A stretch of 64,000 nt of DNA from Hymenobacter sp. BRD67 (lineage in GTDB: Bacteria > Bacteroidota > Bacteroidia > Cytophagales > Hymenobacteraceae). This document shows positions 37,207-46,138 of this stretch, in pieces. The stretch spans positions 2,480,001-2,544,000 of the forward strand of contig NZ_CP053904.1 in the NCBI RefSeq assembly GCF_013256425.1. The letters run 5' to 3'. The position numbers and the translations under genes were made by a program. Within the stretch, counting starts at the first letter, position 1, and the number at the start of each line of letters is the position of its first letter. Below the pieces are notes generated by a model. The model ran no database searches and had not been told where the DNA came from. It saw only the letters and a program-made list of their open reading frames with translations.

Positions 37207-37243
37207 AAAAAGCCCCACCTCCGATGCGGAGGTGGGGCTTTTT
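37207..37243. terminator. Terminator after the DPP-IV gene
   Basis: Stem AAGCCCCACCTCC / GGAGGTGGGGCTT with a short GATGC loop, A-run before and T-run after, so it may work from both sides. It separates the peptidase gene from the converging kinase gene. Confidence 0.85.
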
Positions 37244-37290
37244 GCGCCTACGCTAAGCAGCAGCCCGCGAGGCAACGGCCGCCCGACGGA

Positions 37291-38373
37291 CTAACCGGCC
37301 AGTGGCAGCTCAATAAGGAAAGTAGTACCCTTGCCCTCAGCACTTTGAAACGTAATACTTCCCTCGTGCAGCTCAATAATGGTCTTGATGATGGACATAC
37401 CCAGCCCGGTGCTGCGCTCGCCGCGCAGGCCCGGCCGGCGGGCTCTGGTAAATTTTTCAAACAAGCCCGCCTGCAACGCTACCGGAATACCAATACCGGT
37501 ATCGGCCACGGTTATCAGCGCGTGGCTGGCAGTTGCTACCACCCGCAGCGTAATGGTGCCGCCATCGGGCGTAAACTTAATAGCGTTGGACATCAGGTTG
37601 TTAATGGCCTGCATAAACTTGTTCTGGTCCATCTCCACAAAAATCGGCACTCCTTCCGCCTCAAACCCGAAATGCTTATCTGTGTAGCGGCTGCCAGTTT
37701 GGTACTGCGTAATGAGCAGGCGCAGCTTTTCGACCAGCTCTATCCGCTCGCGCCGCAGCACCACGTTCACAGAATCGAGAAACTCATGGTCAACGAAATC
37801 ACGAATCAACCCTATGCTGTCGCGGCATAAGTCGCGCATGTGGTCAATCATGGTTGTCAGCGCTACATCTTGCAGCGGCGCCACTGCTTCGTGAAAGTAG
37901 TCGCTCATTTGCTGAAGCACGCTGAACGGACCAGCCAGCTCGTGCGACAGAATCTCCAGCGTCGTATTTTTTTTCGTGTTGTACTTATCGGCATGCCAAA
38001 GCGCAGTCTTGGTGGCCGAAACATCTTCCAGCAAGCCGCCCACCTGGTCGCCATCGGGGCCGGCAAGCCAATGCGGCGTGATACTCAGATACTGCACCAC
38101 TCCTTCGGGGGTGCGCAGCCGCAGCTCAAACGGCTCCCGGAGCTGGCCCCCGCGCCAGCGGTGCCAGCAATCCAGCGCATGCTCGTAGTCATCGGGATGG
38201 ATACGCGCCAATAGCCCCGGCAGCTCCTCGTTTACCCGCTCGCAGTGGCCCTGCAGCAGTTCCTCATAGGCAGCACTCACATAGCTAACGCGCTGCGGCT
38301 GCACCTCATAAACAAAAAAAACCTGCGGCGACTGCTGCAGGAAGCTGGTAATAAAAGCGGTAGGGAAAGACAT
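37291..38373 (-). CDS. PAS-domain sensor histidine kinase
   Basis: A 360-residue kinase without signal peptide or membrane helices, so probably cytoplasmic. Residues 10-120 form a PAS fold with a PAC-like end (YLSITPHWLAG, GLLEDVSATK). The dimer/phosphoacceptor part has His144 in LEILSHELAGPF; the N box NNLMSNAIKF is at 258-267, G1 DTGIGIP at 291-297 and G2 GLGMSI at 323-328. It phosphorylates itself and passes the phosphate to a response regulator, which is not encoded nearby, so it is an orphan kinase. The start at 38373 was chosen by the PAS domain beginning. The signal is unknown. Confidence 0.9.
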   Translation of the reverse strand: MSFPTAFITSFLQQSPQVFFVYEVQPQRVSYVSAAYEELLQGHCERVNEELPGLLARIHPDDYEHALDCWHRWRGGQLREPFELRLRTPEGVVQYLSITPHWLAGPDGDQVGGLLEDVSATKTALWHADKYNTKKNTTLEILSHELAGPFSVLQQMSDYFHEAVAPLQDVALTTMIDHMRDLCRDSIGLIRDFVDHEFLDSVNVVLRRERIELVEKLRLLITQYQTGSRYTDKHFGFEAEGVPIFVEMDQNKFMQAINNLMSNAIKFTPDGGTITLRVVATASHALITVADTGIGIPVALQAGLFEKFTRARRPGLRGERSTGLGMSIIKTIIELHEGSITFQSAEGKGTTFLIELPLAG

Positions 38374-38968
38374 AGTTGCTGAAAGCTTAGCCGTATAATA
38401 AGTAACGTAGCAGCAAAGAGAGCGCAAAGTGGCGCAAAGAGAAAAAAGGCCTACGCTGGCACACCCGGCTCCAAAGCTGGCAGCCTGCTAGCCGGTGCCC
38501 CAAGAGCCGTTTCCACTTCCTGCGGCCGGGCCGACCTTCAGCACCTTCCCTGCCGGCCCGCATAAGCTTACGCAGGCTTTAGCTACCAAAGCTACTCATG
38601 AGTAGCGCAGGTAGGCAATCTGCCCTTGCAAGCTCTTTGCTAAGCGCGCCAACCAGCCAGTCCCATGGTCGGGCCGGCTCCCTGGCTGCAAGCAACTTAA
38701 GAGTCGCCTGCTGCCAGCCTGCGCGTCACATACAGCTACCGGCGCAGACCACTGGCCGAAAGTACTAAAAATCAGGATTCCTTGCGAGCGGGGTTTGAGC
38801 ACGGCCCCGCCTCCCCTTTCAGAAACATCTGCGGCGGCGCCGCAGATGTTTCTGGGCAGGCAGTACGTTTGCAGCAGCGGATGGCTGCGAGGCCGCTTTG
38901 CTGCGGTACCGCCTCCTGCTCACCGGCCGGTCCGACCGGCTTCCGCTGCGTATATCGACGATTATACT
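38374..38968. other. Gene-free gap between the kinase and GH97 genes
   Basis: 595 bp with no credible gene. It carries repeated GCGCAAAG units near 38412-38432, several imperfect GC palindromes, and a 33-bp near-perfect palindrome at 38821-38853. It must hold the two diverging promoters, but I could not place -7 elements with confidence. Confidence 0.5.
38821..38853. promoter_or_regulatory. Palindrome upstream of the GH97 gene
   Basis: Two 15-bp arms, AGAAACATCTGCGGC and its exact inverse, around a GGC loop. No T run follows, so it is more like an operator or structured leader than a terminator; it ends 115 bp before the GH97 start. Confidence 0.4.
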
Positions 38969-41083
38969 ATGAAAAAATATTTGTTGCTGTGGCTGCTGCC
39001 AGCTTTTCAGGCGGCGGCCCAGTCTTCTCCCGCCGCCCCGCCCCTAACGGCCAGCCTGGGCGGCGTAAAGCTGACGTTTTCGCTCACGGCCGGCCGGCCG
39101 GGCTACGCTGTAACATATGACCAGAAGCCAGTAGTAACGACCTCGCGGCTGGGTATTGCCCTGGAAGACGGCCAGGGATTTGCCGGGCCGCTGGTGCTGA
39201 CGGGCAGCGAGCTGAAAGACGTGGACGAAACCTGGCAGCCGGTGTGGGGCGAGGTCAAGAGCATTCGAAATCATTATCAGCAGCTCACAGTGCACCTGCG
39301 CCAGCCCGCCGCGCCGGGCCGGCGGCTCGACGTAGTATTCCGGGTATTTGCCGACGGCGTGGGGTTCCGGTATGAGTTTCCGCGCCAGCTGGCCCTGGGC
39401 AATTTCGTGGTCAGCGACGAGCTGACGGAGTTTGCCCTGCCCGCCGACCACCAGGCTTTCTGGATACCCGGCGACTACGATACCAACGAGTACCTCTACA
39501 CGCACTCGCGGCTGAGTGCCGTCGACAACTCGGCGCAGGTGCGGTCATCGGGCGAGATTGCCGTGCGCGTGGCTCCCGACCCGCAGGCCGTGGCTACGCC
39601 GCTCATGCTCAAGGCCGACAATGGCTTATACCTCAACATTCATGAGGCCGCGCAGGTAAATTACCCGGCCATGCAGCTGCACGTCGACCGCGCCAGCCAC
39701 GTGCTCACGGCTCGCCTCGTGCCCAGCGCCGTGGGAGGCAAAGCCTTTTTGCACGCGCCCAGCTGCACGCCGTGGCGCACGCTTATCGTCAGCGACAAAG
39801 CGCCCGACATTCTGGCCTCGAAGCTGATACTCAACCTGAACGAACCGAACAAGCTACCCACTACCGACTGGATAAAACCTATGAAGTTTGTGGGCGTGTG
39901 GTGGGAGATGCAGACCGGCCGCTCTGATTGGAAATACGCCGCCAGCGCCGACACGCTCGACCCGCAGGGCCGGCTCATTCCGACCGGCCGCCACGGTGCC
40001 AATACTGCCAACGTGAAGCGCTACATCGACTTTGCCGCGCAGCATGGCATGGCGGGCGTGCTGGTGGAGGGCTGGAACGTGGGATGGGAAGACTGGTTTG
40101 GCAACTGGAAGGAAAACGTGTTTGATTTCGTGACACCCTACCCGGATTTTAACGTGTCGGAAATCCATCGGTATGCCGTCAGCAAGGGCGTAAAAATGAT
40201 AATGCACAACGAAACCTCGGGCGCAGCTACTAACTATGAGCAGCACCTCGACACGGCTTACCAGTTTATGAACAAGTATGGCTACCCAGCCGTGAAAACC
40301 GGCTACGTAGGCCGCATTATCCCGCGCGGCGAGCACCACGACGGGCAGTGGATGAGCAATCATTTTGTGCGGGTGGCCGAGATGGCAGCCCGGCACCACG
40401 TAATGGTCGACATGCACGAGTCGGTGCGCCCGACTGGCCTGAGCCGCACCTACCCCAACTGGATGGCCAGCGAGGCCGGGCGCGGCAACGAATACAATGC
40501 CTTCAGCACGGGCAGCCCGCCCGAACACGAGACGATTATGCCCTTCACCCGCTTTATGGGTGGCCCAATGGACTATACGCCGGGCATTTTCAAACTCAAA
40601 AACTTCGAACCGACCGGCAAGCGCCAGGTGCATACTACGCTGGCCAAACAGCTGGCATTATACGTAGTACTATATAGCCCTTTACAAATGGCGGCCGACC
40701 TTCCCGAGAACTACGAGCAGCACCTCGATGCTTTCCAGTTTATTCAGGATGTGCCCGTAGACTGGGATGATACCCGCGTGCTGGCCGCCGAGCCCGGCGA
40801 CTACATTACCACGGCCCGCAAAGCCAAGGGGAAAGATGAGTGGTACCTGGGCAGCATCACGGATGAGCAGGCCCGTACGCAACCCGTGAAGCTGGACTTT
40901 CTCACGCCCGGGCAGCGCTACGAGGCCACAATCTATGCCGACGGCAAAGGAGCCGATTGGCAGCAGAACCCGACGGCTTACCAGATTACCCGGCAGGTCG
41001 TAACCAGCAAGTCGGCTCTGACGCTGAAGCTGGCCCCCAGCGGCGGCGCGGCAGTAAGCTTTAAGCCACTGGCCGGCAAGTAA
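38969..41083 (+). CDS. Glycoside hydrolase family 97 (SusB-like alpha-glucosidase)
   Basis: A 704-residue secreted or periplasmic enzyme (signal peptide LLLWLLPAFQAAAQ). The N-terminal beta domain holds VTYDQKPVVTTSRLGIAL and FRYEFP; the barrel holds VEGWNVGWEDWFGNW, IIMHNETSG-type motif (KMIMHNETSGAA) with a catalytic-type Glu, VDMHESVRPTGLSRTYPNWM and EAGRGNEYNAF, and the C-terminal beta domain follows. The Glu in HNETSG suggests the inverting alpha-glucosidase branch, as in Bacteroides SusB, rather than the retaining alpha-galactosidases. It would release glucose from starch- or glycogen-like oligosaccharides. No SusC/SusD pair is adjacent. The start at 38969 fits the signal peptide. The gene is intact. 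Confidence 0.9.
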   Translation: MKKYLLLWLLPAFQAAAQSSPAAPPLTASLGGVKLTFSLTAGRPGYAVTYDQKPVVTTSRLGIALEDGQGFAGPLVLTGSELKDVDETWQPVWGEVKSIRNHYQQLTVHLRQPAAPGRRLDVVFRVFADGVGFRYEFPRQLALGNFVVSDELTEFALPADHQAFWIPGDYDTNEYLYTHSRLSAVDNSAQVRSSGEIAVRVAPDPQAVATPLMLKADNGLYLNIHEAAQVNYPAMQLHVDRASHVLTARLVPSAVGGKAFLHAPSCTPWRTLIVSDKAPDILASKLILNLNEPNKLPTTDWIKPMKFVGVWWEMQTGRSDWKYAASADTLDPQGRLIPTGRHGANTANVKRYIDFAAQHGMAGVLVEGWNVGWEDWFGNWKENVFDFVTPYPDFNVSEIHRYAVSKGVKMIMHNETSGAATNYEQHLDTAYQFMNKYGYPAVKTGYVGRIIPRGEHHDGQWMSNHFVRVAEMAARHHVMVDMHESVRPTGLSRTYPNWMASEAGRGNEYNAFSTGSPPEHETIMPFTRFMGGPMDYTPGIFKLKNFEPTGKRQVHTTLAKQLALYVVLYSPLQMAADLPENYEQHLDAFQFIQDVPVDWDDTRVLAAEPGDYITTARKAKGKDEWYLGSITDEQARTQPVKLDFLTPGQRYEATIYADGKGADWQQNPTAYQITRQVVTSKSALTLKLAPSGGAAVSFKPLAGK

Positions 41084-41123
41084 TTTCGGCACTGCGCTAA
41101 GGGCAGCAAGAATTTAAAAAAGC

Positions 41124-41159
41124 AAAAGCCCCGTTTCCAGGTCGGAAACGGGGCTTTTT
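41124..41159. terminator. Terminator between GH97 and tRNA-Ser genes
   Basis: Stem AAAAGCCCCGTTTCC / GGAAACGGGGCTTTTT with a short AGGTC loop. A- and T-runs on the two sides suit termination of both the GH97 gene (plus) and the tRNA transcript (minus). Confidence 0.85.
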
Positions 41160-41160
41160 G

Positions 41161-41245
41161 CAGAGAAGGAGGGATTCGAACCCCCGGACCTGTTACAGTC
41201 AGCGGTTTTCAAGACCGCCGCAATCGACCACTCTGCCACTTCTCT
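41161..41245 (-). tRNA. tRNA-Ser(TGA)
   Basis: Read on the minus strand, the acceptor AGAGAAG pairs with CTTCTCT and G is the discriminator base. The anticodon arm is GCGGT-CTTGAAA-ACCGC with anticodon TGA. A long variable arm (CTGACTGTAACAGGT region) marks a class II serine tRNA, and the T arm reads GGGGGTTCGAATCCCTC. CCA is not encoded. It lies 75 bp downstream of a second tRNA-Ser. Confidence 0.93.
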
Positions 41246-41320
41246 AGTAAATAAAATGGTAAAACGGCAACCTGGCAAAGCGTGGAAGCTACTTTGCCAA
41301 GGCACTATTTCACCATTTCG

Positions 41321-41407
41321 CAGAGAGGGGGGGATTCGAACCCCCGATACCGTTGCCGGTATAACGGATTTCGAATCCGTCGCATTCGACCACTCTGCCA
41401 CCTCTCT
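41321..41407 (-). tRNA. tRNA-Ser(CGA)
   Basis: On the minus strand the acceptor AGAGAGG pairs with CCTCTCT, discriminator G. The anticodon arm is ACGGA-TTCGAAA-TCCGT, anticodon CGA. A long variable arm (TATACCGGCAACGGTATC) and the T arm GGGGGTTCGAATCCCCC identify a serine tRNA. CCA is not encoded. It is the first of two serine tRNAs in one probable transcript. Confidence 0.93.
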
Positions 41408-41435
41408 AAAGGTCCCAATTGAGTGGTTGGGGCTG

Positions 41436-41443
41436 CAAAAGTA
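41436..41443 (-). promoter_or_regulatory. -7 element for the tRNA-Ser pair
   Basis: CAAAAGTA on the plus strand is TACTTTTG on the minus strand, an exact TAnnTTTG match, 28 bp upstream of the first tRNA. A -33 element was not clearly seen. Confidence 0.5.
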
Positions 41444-41516
41444 GGTAGCTAATGACTAATGACCAATGACTAGCGACTAATTTTTTTCTACTTTATTTTA
41501 ACTAATTAGTCTCTAA

Positions 41517-42475
41517 TCACTTGTCATTGGCTATCAAATTCAGCCGGCCCGTTACGGCGTCGATGCTTACGTTCACCTCAAAGCCAATGATGAGCGTCAT
41601 ACACACAAACTCCAGCCAGACCATAAAGCCCACCAGCGCGCCAATAGAGCCGTAAAAGTGGTTGTAGGAGTTGAAGATGCGCACGTAGAGCGTGAATAGA
41701 AACGAGACAAGAAAGATGAGCAGCGTAGCCACCACCGCGCCCGTCGAGATAAAAGGCCATTTATCGTGCACCGGCGGCACGAAGTAATAGATAACGCAGG
41801 TAGTGGTGAGAAACAGCCCGATAAGTGAGCCGTAGCGCAGCACCATAATCATAAACTCGGTAGAGCTTTCGGGCACAATTTCATAAAAGACCAGCGCGTC
41901 GATGATGAAAGTGCCAAAAAAGATACCCGCGATGGCGATTACCAGAATCAAAGCCAACGCAAAAGTCAGCACGGTAGCAATGGCGCGCTTATGAAAATAC
42001 CCCCGGTGCTTAAACCACGGGTACTTCTTCTCGAAAGCGTCGAGCAGGGCCATAATGCCGTTGCTCGACAGCACCAGCGCCGACACGAACCCGAACGAGA
42101 GCAGGCCGCCGTGCGGGATGCGCACAATGTCCTCGATGGTGCCCGCCGTGGCCGCGTACAACTCGTGGGGCATGATGTCGGCCAGAAACTGCAGAATATC
42201 CACATCCAGGTTGGGCACCGGGATGTAGGGGATGAGCGTAAACAGAAAAATAATGGTCGGAAACAGCGCCAGCGTTAGGTTGAAGGCCATATAGGCCGCG
42301 CGCTTTTCAAGCGAGTCGAGGCGCAGCTCGTGCAGCACGCGGTCGCCCACGTCGTAGAGCGAGACGCGGCCCCACGCATCCGTTGACGCTTGCCCCAGGC
42401 CATCACCGTGCGGTAGGCGCGGTGACGGCGCACATCGGGCAGCATATCGCGACGGCGGGCGGGTGGAGCGTGCAT
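41517..42475 (-). CDS. YihY/BrkB-family membrane protein, frameshifted near the N-terminus
   Basis: About 320 residues with six predicted membrane helices: RAAYMAFNLTLALFPTIIFLF, GLLSFGFVSALVLSSNGIMA, IATVLTFALALILVIAIAGI and others through to FVCMTLIIGFEVN. The family (YihY/virulence factor BrkB, once called RNase BN) has no settled function; transport has been suggested. The N-terminus MHAPPARRRDMLPDVRRHRA (start at 42475) is in a different frame and joins the main part at RMRG-RVSLYDVG if one base is added near 42368-42373 (GGGGCC context on the coding strand). Confidence 0.85.
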
Positions 42476-42485
42476 GTTGGTGATG

Positions 42486-42585
42486 TGAGAATGTGTTGAA
42501 TGTGGAAATATGAAAGATAGACGAGAAATCCGAGCAGGTTTGCTCATTTTCACATTTCCATATCCAACGCATTTTCACGTTAAAA
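42486..42585. repeat. Imperfect inverted repeat between YihY and thioesterase genes
   Basis: Arms of about 32 bp near 42486-42517 and 42553-42585 pair with roughly a quarter of positions differing (GTGAGAATGTGTTGAATG against GTGAAAATGCGTTGGATA). It lies upstream of the YihY start and is probably a worn palindromic element or a leader structure. Confidence 0.4.
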
Positions 42586-42589
42586 AAAC

Positions 42590-43078
42590 TTACTTACCAA
42601 ACGCTGCCGGGGCCGGCGCGTCGGCCGGCGTGGCGCGCACCGGGCCGACGGGGCTGTCGGGCTCGTCGTTGGCAAAGTACGGCGCCAGCTTTTCGCGCAC
42701 GCTGGTCGGGATAGCCACCGGCCGGCCGGTAGCCGTGCTCACGAAAACCATCAGGGTATAGCCTTCGGTAAGCAACTCGCCGGTTTCGTTGCGAATCTCA
42801 TACTCGAATTTCACCCGTGAGCCTTCGGCCAGCTCGCGCAGCAGCACCCGGATAGTCAGCAGGTCGTCGTAGCGGGCGGGGCGGCGAAAGCGGGTGTGCA
42901 GCTCGCCCACCGGCATGCCTACCCCCTGCCCTTCCAAATCCTTGTAGCGAATGCCCAGCTGCCGGAACGACTCGGTACGGGCCACCTCAAAGTATGCCGC
43001 GTAGTTGCCGTGATAGACGTAGCCCATCTGGTCGGTTTCGGCGTAGCGCACGCGGATTTGGATGTCGGACTGGTACAT
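42590..43078 (-). CDS. Acyl-CoA thioesterase, YbgC/FadM (4HBT) family
   Basis: A 162-residue hot-dog-fold thioesterase. The catalytic Asp is D16 in YAETDQMGYVYHGNYAAYFE (residues 12-31), the standard signature. It cleaves acyl-CoA thioesters in the cytoplasm; the chain preference is unknown. The C-terminal 25 residues (Pro/Ala-rich) extend beyond the fold. It runs in the same direction as the YihY gene, with an inverted repeat between. Confidence 0.88.
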   Translation of the reverse strand: MYQSDIQIRVRYAETDQMGYVYHGNYAAYFEVARTESFRQLGIRYKDLEGQGVGMPVGELHTRFRRPARYDDLLTIRVLLRELAEGSRVKFEYEIRNETGELLTEGYTLMVFVSTATGRPVAIPTSVREKLAPYFANDEPDSPVGPVRATPADAPAPAAFGK

Positions 43079-43107
43079 AGCAACCTGAAAATTACTTATA
43101 AAACGGC

Positions 43108-43194
43108 TGTCATGCTGAGCTTGCGAAGCATATTGTCAGGTTTGCATTATGGCTGTTCTGTCCTGATAAGATGCTTCCTTCGTCAGCATGACAG
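43108..43194. repeat. Palindromic repeat, GTCATGCTGAGC family
   Basis: Arms CTGTCATGCTGAGC...GAAGCA and TGCTTC...GTCAGCATGACAG (about 43108-43131 and 43171-43194) with a 40-bp loop. The outer motif is shared with the composite repeat at 5195-5409. It lies between the thioesterase and mltG genes. Confidence 0.55.
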
Positions 43195-43219
43195 GTGTGA
43201 GGGAAAATGCTGGCTAGAG

Positions 43220-44308
43220 CTACCGAATGCCCACCCGCGTCAGCGCGGCCTGGTAGCGGCGGGCGTTCACGAGGTGCTGGGCCTGGGTGGTAGCGAAGGC
43301 GTGGTAGCCGCTGAAGTCGTCCTTGGCGCAGAAGTAGAGGTAGTCGTTCTGCTCGGGGTGCAGCACGGCGTTGAGGCTGGCGATGCTGGGCAGGTCGATG
43401 GGACCGGGCGGCAGGCCGGCATACTTATAGGTGTTGTAGGGCGAGTCTTTTTGCAGGTGCACATTGAGCACGCGCTTGATGCCGAAATCGCCGTTGGCGT
43501 ATACCACAGTGGGGTCGGCCTGGAGCTTCATGCCACGCTTGAGGCGGTTGAGATACACCCCGGCGATGCGGGGGCGCTCGTCGGCGTGCTGCTGCTGCTC
43601 GGCTTCCACGATGCTGGCCAGGGTGCTCACCTGCACGCGGGTGAGGCCCAGCTTATGGCGGGCTTCGTCGCGCTCGGGCGTCCAGAACTTCTCGTACTCG
43701 CTTTTCATGCGCTGCATGAGGTTCTGGGCCGAAGTATTCCAGTACAGCTCGTAGGTATTCGGAATAAACATGGAGAGCACCGTAGTGGTGTCGAAACCCA
43801 GGCTGCGGGTGTAGCTGGGGCTGCTCAGCAGTGAGTCAATCTGCTTGGGCTTGGCGTCAATCTGCTTGCTGAGCTTGCTGGCCAGCTCGCGGCGCAGGCG
43901 CACGTTGGTGAAGGTGAGCTTGAGCGGCGTCTGGCGGCCCGACTTCAGCAGGTTGATTACCTGGCGGTTGGTCATGCCGGTTTTCAGCTCGTAGCGGCCG
44001 GGCTTTACGGCGCCGGGCTTGTTGTAGCCCATCAATTTGCCCACAAAGTGCAGGGAGAGCTTGTCGATAACCGCGCCGGTATTCTCGGCCGCTACCAGGG
44101 CCTTTTGCCAGTTATCGCCCCGGTGAATATAGACGAAGGCCGGCAAATCTTTAGTATCAATATTCGTTGTATAGAATATTTGAAAAAAGTAATAGGAGAA
44201 GCACACCAGTATCAGGCTCAGAATCACGCTTACGGTGGCAAAGCGGTTGCGGCGCTTGATGGAGTCGGCCCGGTACTGAATAGCGGACTTTTTGACAGGT
44301 TCGGTCAT
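43220..44308 (-). CDS. mltG: Endolytic transglycosylase MltG
   Basis: A 362-residue protein with a short cytoplasmic N-terminus, one membrane helix ([20 protein letters not shown], about residues 24-43), a LysM-like region and the YceG catalytic domain. The catalytic Glu is in [11 protein letters not shown]; further signatures are [24 protein letters not shown] and [11 protein letters not shown]. It cuts nascent peptidoglycan strands in the periplasm to end their growth. The start at 44308 ([13 protein letters not shown]) fits the cytoplasmic tail. The gene is intact. Confidence 0.93.
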   Translation of the reverse strand: MTEPVKKSAIQYRADSIKRRNRFATVSVILSLILVCFSYYFFQIFYTTNIDTKDLPAFVYIHRGDNWQKALVAAENTGAVIDKLSLHFVGKLMGYNKPGAVKPGRYELKTGMTNRQVINLLKSGRQTPLKLTFTNVRLRRELASKLSKQIDAKPKQIDSLLSSPSYTRSLGFDTTTVLSMFIPNTYELYWNTSAQNLMQRMKSEYEKFWTPERDEARHKLGLTRVQVSTLASIVEAEQQQHADERPRIAGVYLNRLKRGMKLQADPTVVYANGDFGIKRVLNVHLQKDSPYNTYKYAGLPPGPIDLPSIASLNAVLHPEQNDYLYFCAKDDFSGYHAFATTQAQHLVNARRYQAALTRVGIR

Positions 44309-44508
44309 AGAACAGAGAATAATCGCCCAAAAATAACCCCAGCCAGCGCTGTCGGCGCGGGCAACACAAACAACCAGGGGTGCTTTCACTTATACCCAGT
44401 CCTTTTATGGTCAGTTGACCTGCAAAACCGCTCGCCGTAGTACCTTTCGCGCCCCAACGGGCCACTACTGCTGGCTTACTTTGTAATTATTATCCTTTTT
44501 TCTGCCCT

Positions 44509-45140
44509 ATGGCCGCTACCCTGCTCCGCATCCACCCCGATAACCCGCCCAGAACCGTATTCTGCAAGTAGTTGACGTGCTGCGTAAAGGTGGGCTTATT
44601 ATTTACCCTACCGATACGGTTTATGGCATTGGCTGCGATATCAATAACGCAAAAGCCGTTGAAAAGCTCTGCCGTATCAAAGGCTTGAAGCCGGAGAAGG
44701 CCAACCTGAGCTTTATCTGCCACGATTTGTCGCACATCAGCGATTATGCGCACGGCATTACTACGCCGGTGTTCAAGGTAATTAAGAAGGCGCTGCCCGG
44801 GCCGTTTACCTTTATCTTCGAAGCCAGCCCCAACGCTCCGCGCTACGGCGGCGTGAAGCGCAGCACGGTTGGCATTCGGGTGCCCGACAACCAGATTGTG
44901 CGCCAGATTGTGAAGGAGTTCGGCACGCCCATCGTGAGCACCTCGGTGCGTGAGAGCGAGGAGACGCTGGAGGAGTACGTGACCGACCCCGACCTGATTT
45001 TTGAAAAGTACCGCTCACTCGTGGACCTCGTCATCGACGGCGGCTTTGGCGGCAACGAGCCCAGCACCATCGTCGACTGTACCAACGACGACTTCGAGCT
45101 GGTGCGCCAGGGCCTGGGCGATATCGAGCAGTTTTTGTAA
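44509..45140 (+). CDS. Sua5/YciO/YrdC-family protein (threonylcarbamoyl-AMP synthase-like), frameshifted
   Basis: About 210 residues. LRKGGLIIYPTDTVYGIGCD near residues 25-44 binds ATP and substrate, with KGLKPEKANLSFICHDLSHI next and GVKRSTVGIRVPDNQIVRQI in the second half, the classic fold of the enzyme that makes threonylcarbamoyl-AMP for t6A in tRNA. Bacteroidetes members of this length are close to YciO, whose exact role is less certain. The first 14 codons (MAATLLRIHPDNPP) are joined to NRILQVVDVLRKGG by adding one C at 44548-44550; without it a stop appears at once. It ends in a strong terminator shared with the converging gene. Confidence 0.88.
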
Positions 45141-45152
45141 GGCTAGCGCAAG

Positions 45153-45205
45153 AAGAAAAGGGAACGCCATGCTTAGACAAGCTCAGCATGGCGTTCCCTT
45201 TTCTT
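45153..45205. terminator. Bidirectional terminator between Sua5-like and acyltransferase genes
   Basis: Exact 21-bp arms (45153-45173 and 45185-45205; AAGAAAAGGGAACGCCATGC) around an 11-nt loop, with A- and T-rich ends. It lies between two converging genes. The GCCATGCT / AGCATGGC core resembles the GTCATGCTGAGC repeat family. Confidence 0.75.
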
Positions 45206-45217
45206 ATGCCTATGACT

Positions 45218-46138
45218 TTACTGGCTGGCCGGCCGCCTGTGCTTCCAGCGGCGGTGCGTCCAGAGGTATTGCTCGGGCGTGGCCCGGATATCGGCCTCCA
45301 GCTGCCGGATAAAGGCTTCGGTAACCGGATAGCGCCGGGCTTCATCTGGTGAGCCGGCTCCGGCGGCCACAGCCCGCCCGTCGGGTAACTCCGTGAATCT
45401 CACTTCGTAGTAGCCGCGCCGCACACGCCGGATACCCACGTACAGCACTGCGCAGTCGAGCTGCTGAGCCAGTCGGTCGGCGCTGGTATAAAAGCCCGCG
45501 TCCTGGTGCAGAAAGGTAGTCCAGTACGGGCGGTCGTCTTTGCCGGCGGCCTGGTCGCTGAGCAGGCTCAGGGTGCGGCCCTCGCCGCGGTGCTGCACCA
45601 GATACCGCAGCGTAGCCAGCATGGGCACGGCGTCGGCTCCCAGGCGGGTGCGCAGGCGGCGTATGAAATATTCAAAAAACTCGTTTTTCAGCGGCTTATA
45701 AACGCCCGCTGCCCGGCCCGGAAATTCGAGGGCGGCGCCCGAGAGTATCCACTCCCAGTTGCCACGGTGCGAGCCCAGCGAAAGCACCGTGCGGCTTTCG
45801 GCAAAGTGCCTAGTCATTAATTCGGGGTTGACGAAGCGCATCCGCCGCCGCAGCTCGGCTGGGGATATGGCGCCGAGCTTTAGAATCTCGACGATAACCT
45901 GGGCAAAATGCCAGTAAAACTGCCGGCCGATACGGCGAACCTCGGCTTCATTCTTCTCGGGGAAAGAATTGCGCAGATTTGCCAGCATCACGCCCCAGCG
46001 GTAGCGCACCACATAGCTGAGCAGCAAATAGATAAAGCCAGCTATTCCGTAAAGCACAAACAGCGGCAGGTAAGCCAGGGCCAGCAGCGGCCAGCTAAGC
46101 GGGCGGTAATACCACGGCACAGCCGGGCGCGCACTCAT
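45218..46138 (-). CDS. Lysophospholipid/lipid A acyltransferase (LpxL/HtrB-like)
   Basis: A 306-residue inner-membrane acyltransferase. One N-terminal helix (LLALAYLPLFVLYGIAGFIY) is followed by NLRNSFPEKNEAEVRRIGRQFY, typical of the LpxL/LpxM family, and the catalytic H-x4-E motif in SHRGNWEW (about residues 123-130). SLLSDQAAGKDDRPYWTTF is the second family block. It should add an acyl chain to lipid A or a related lipid. It overlaps the start of the secreted protein gene upstream by 4 bp (ATGA), so the two are translationally linked. Confidence 0.9.
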   Translation of the reverse strand: MSARPAVPWYYRPLSWPLLALAYLPLFVLYGIAGFIYLLLSYVVRYRWGVMLANLRNSFPEKNEAEVRRIGRQFYWHFAQVIVEILKLGAISPAELRRRMRFVNPELMTRHFAESRTVLSLGSHRGNWEWILSGAALEFPGRAAGVYKPLKNEFFEYFIRRLRTRLGADAVPMLATLRYLVQHRGEGRTLSLLSDQAAGKDDRPYWTTFLHQDAGFYTSADRLAQQLDCAVLYVGIRRVRRGYYEVRFTELPDGRAVAAGAGSPDEARRYPVTEAFIRQLEADIRATPEQYLWTHRRWKHRRPASQ

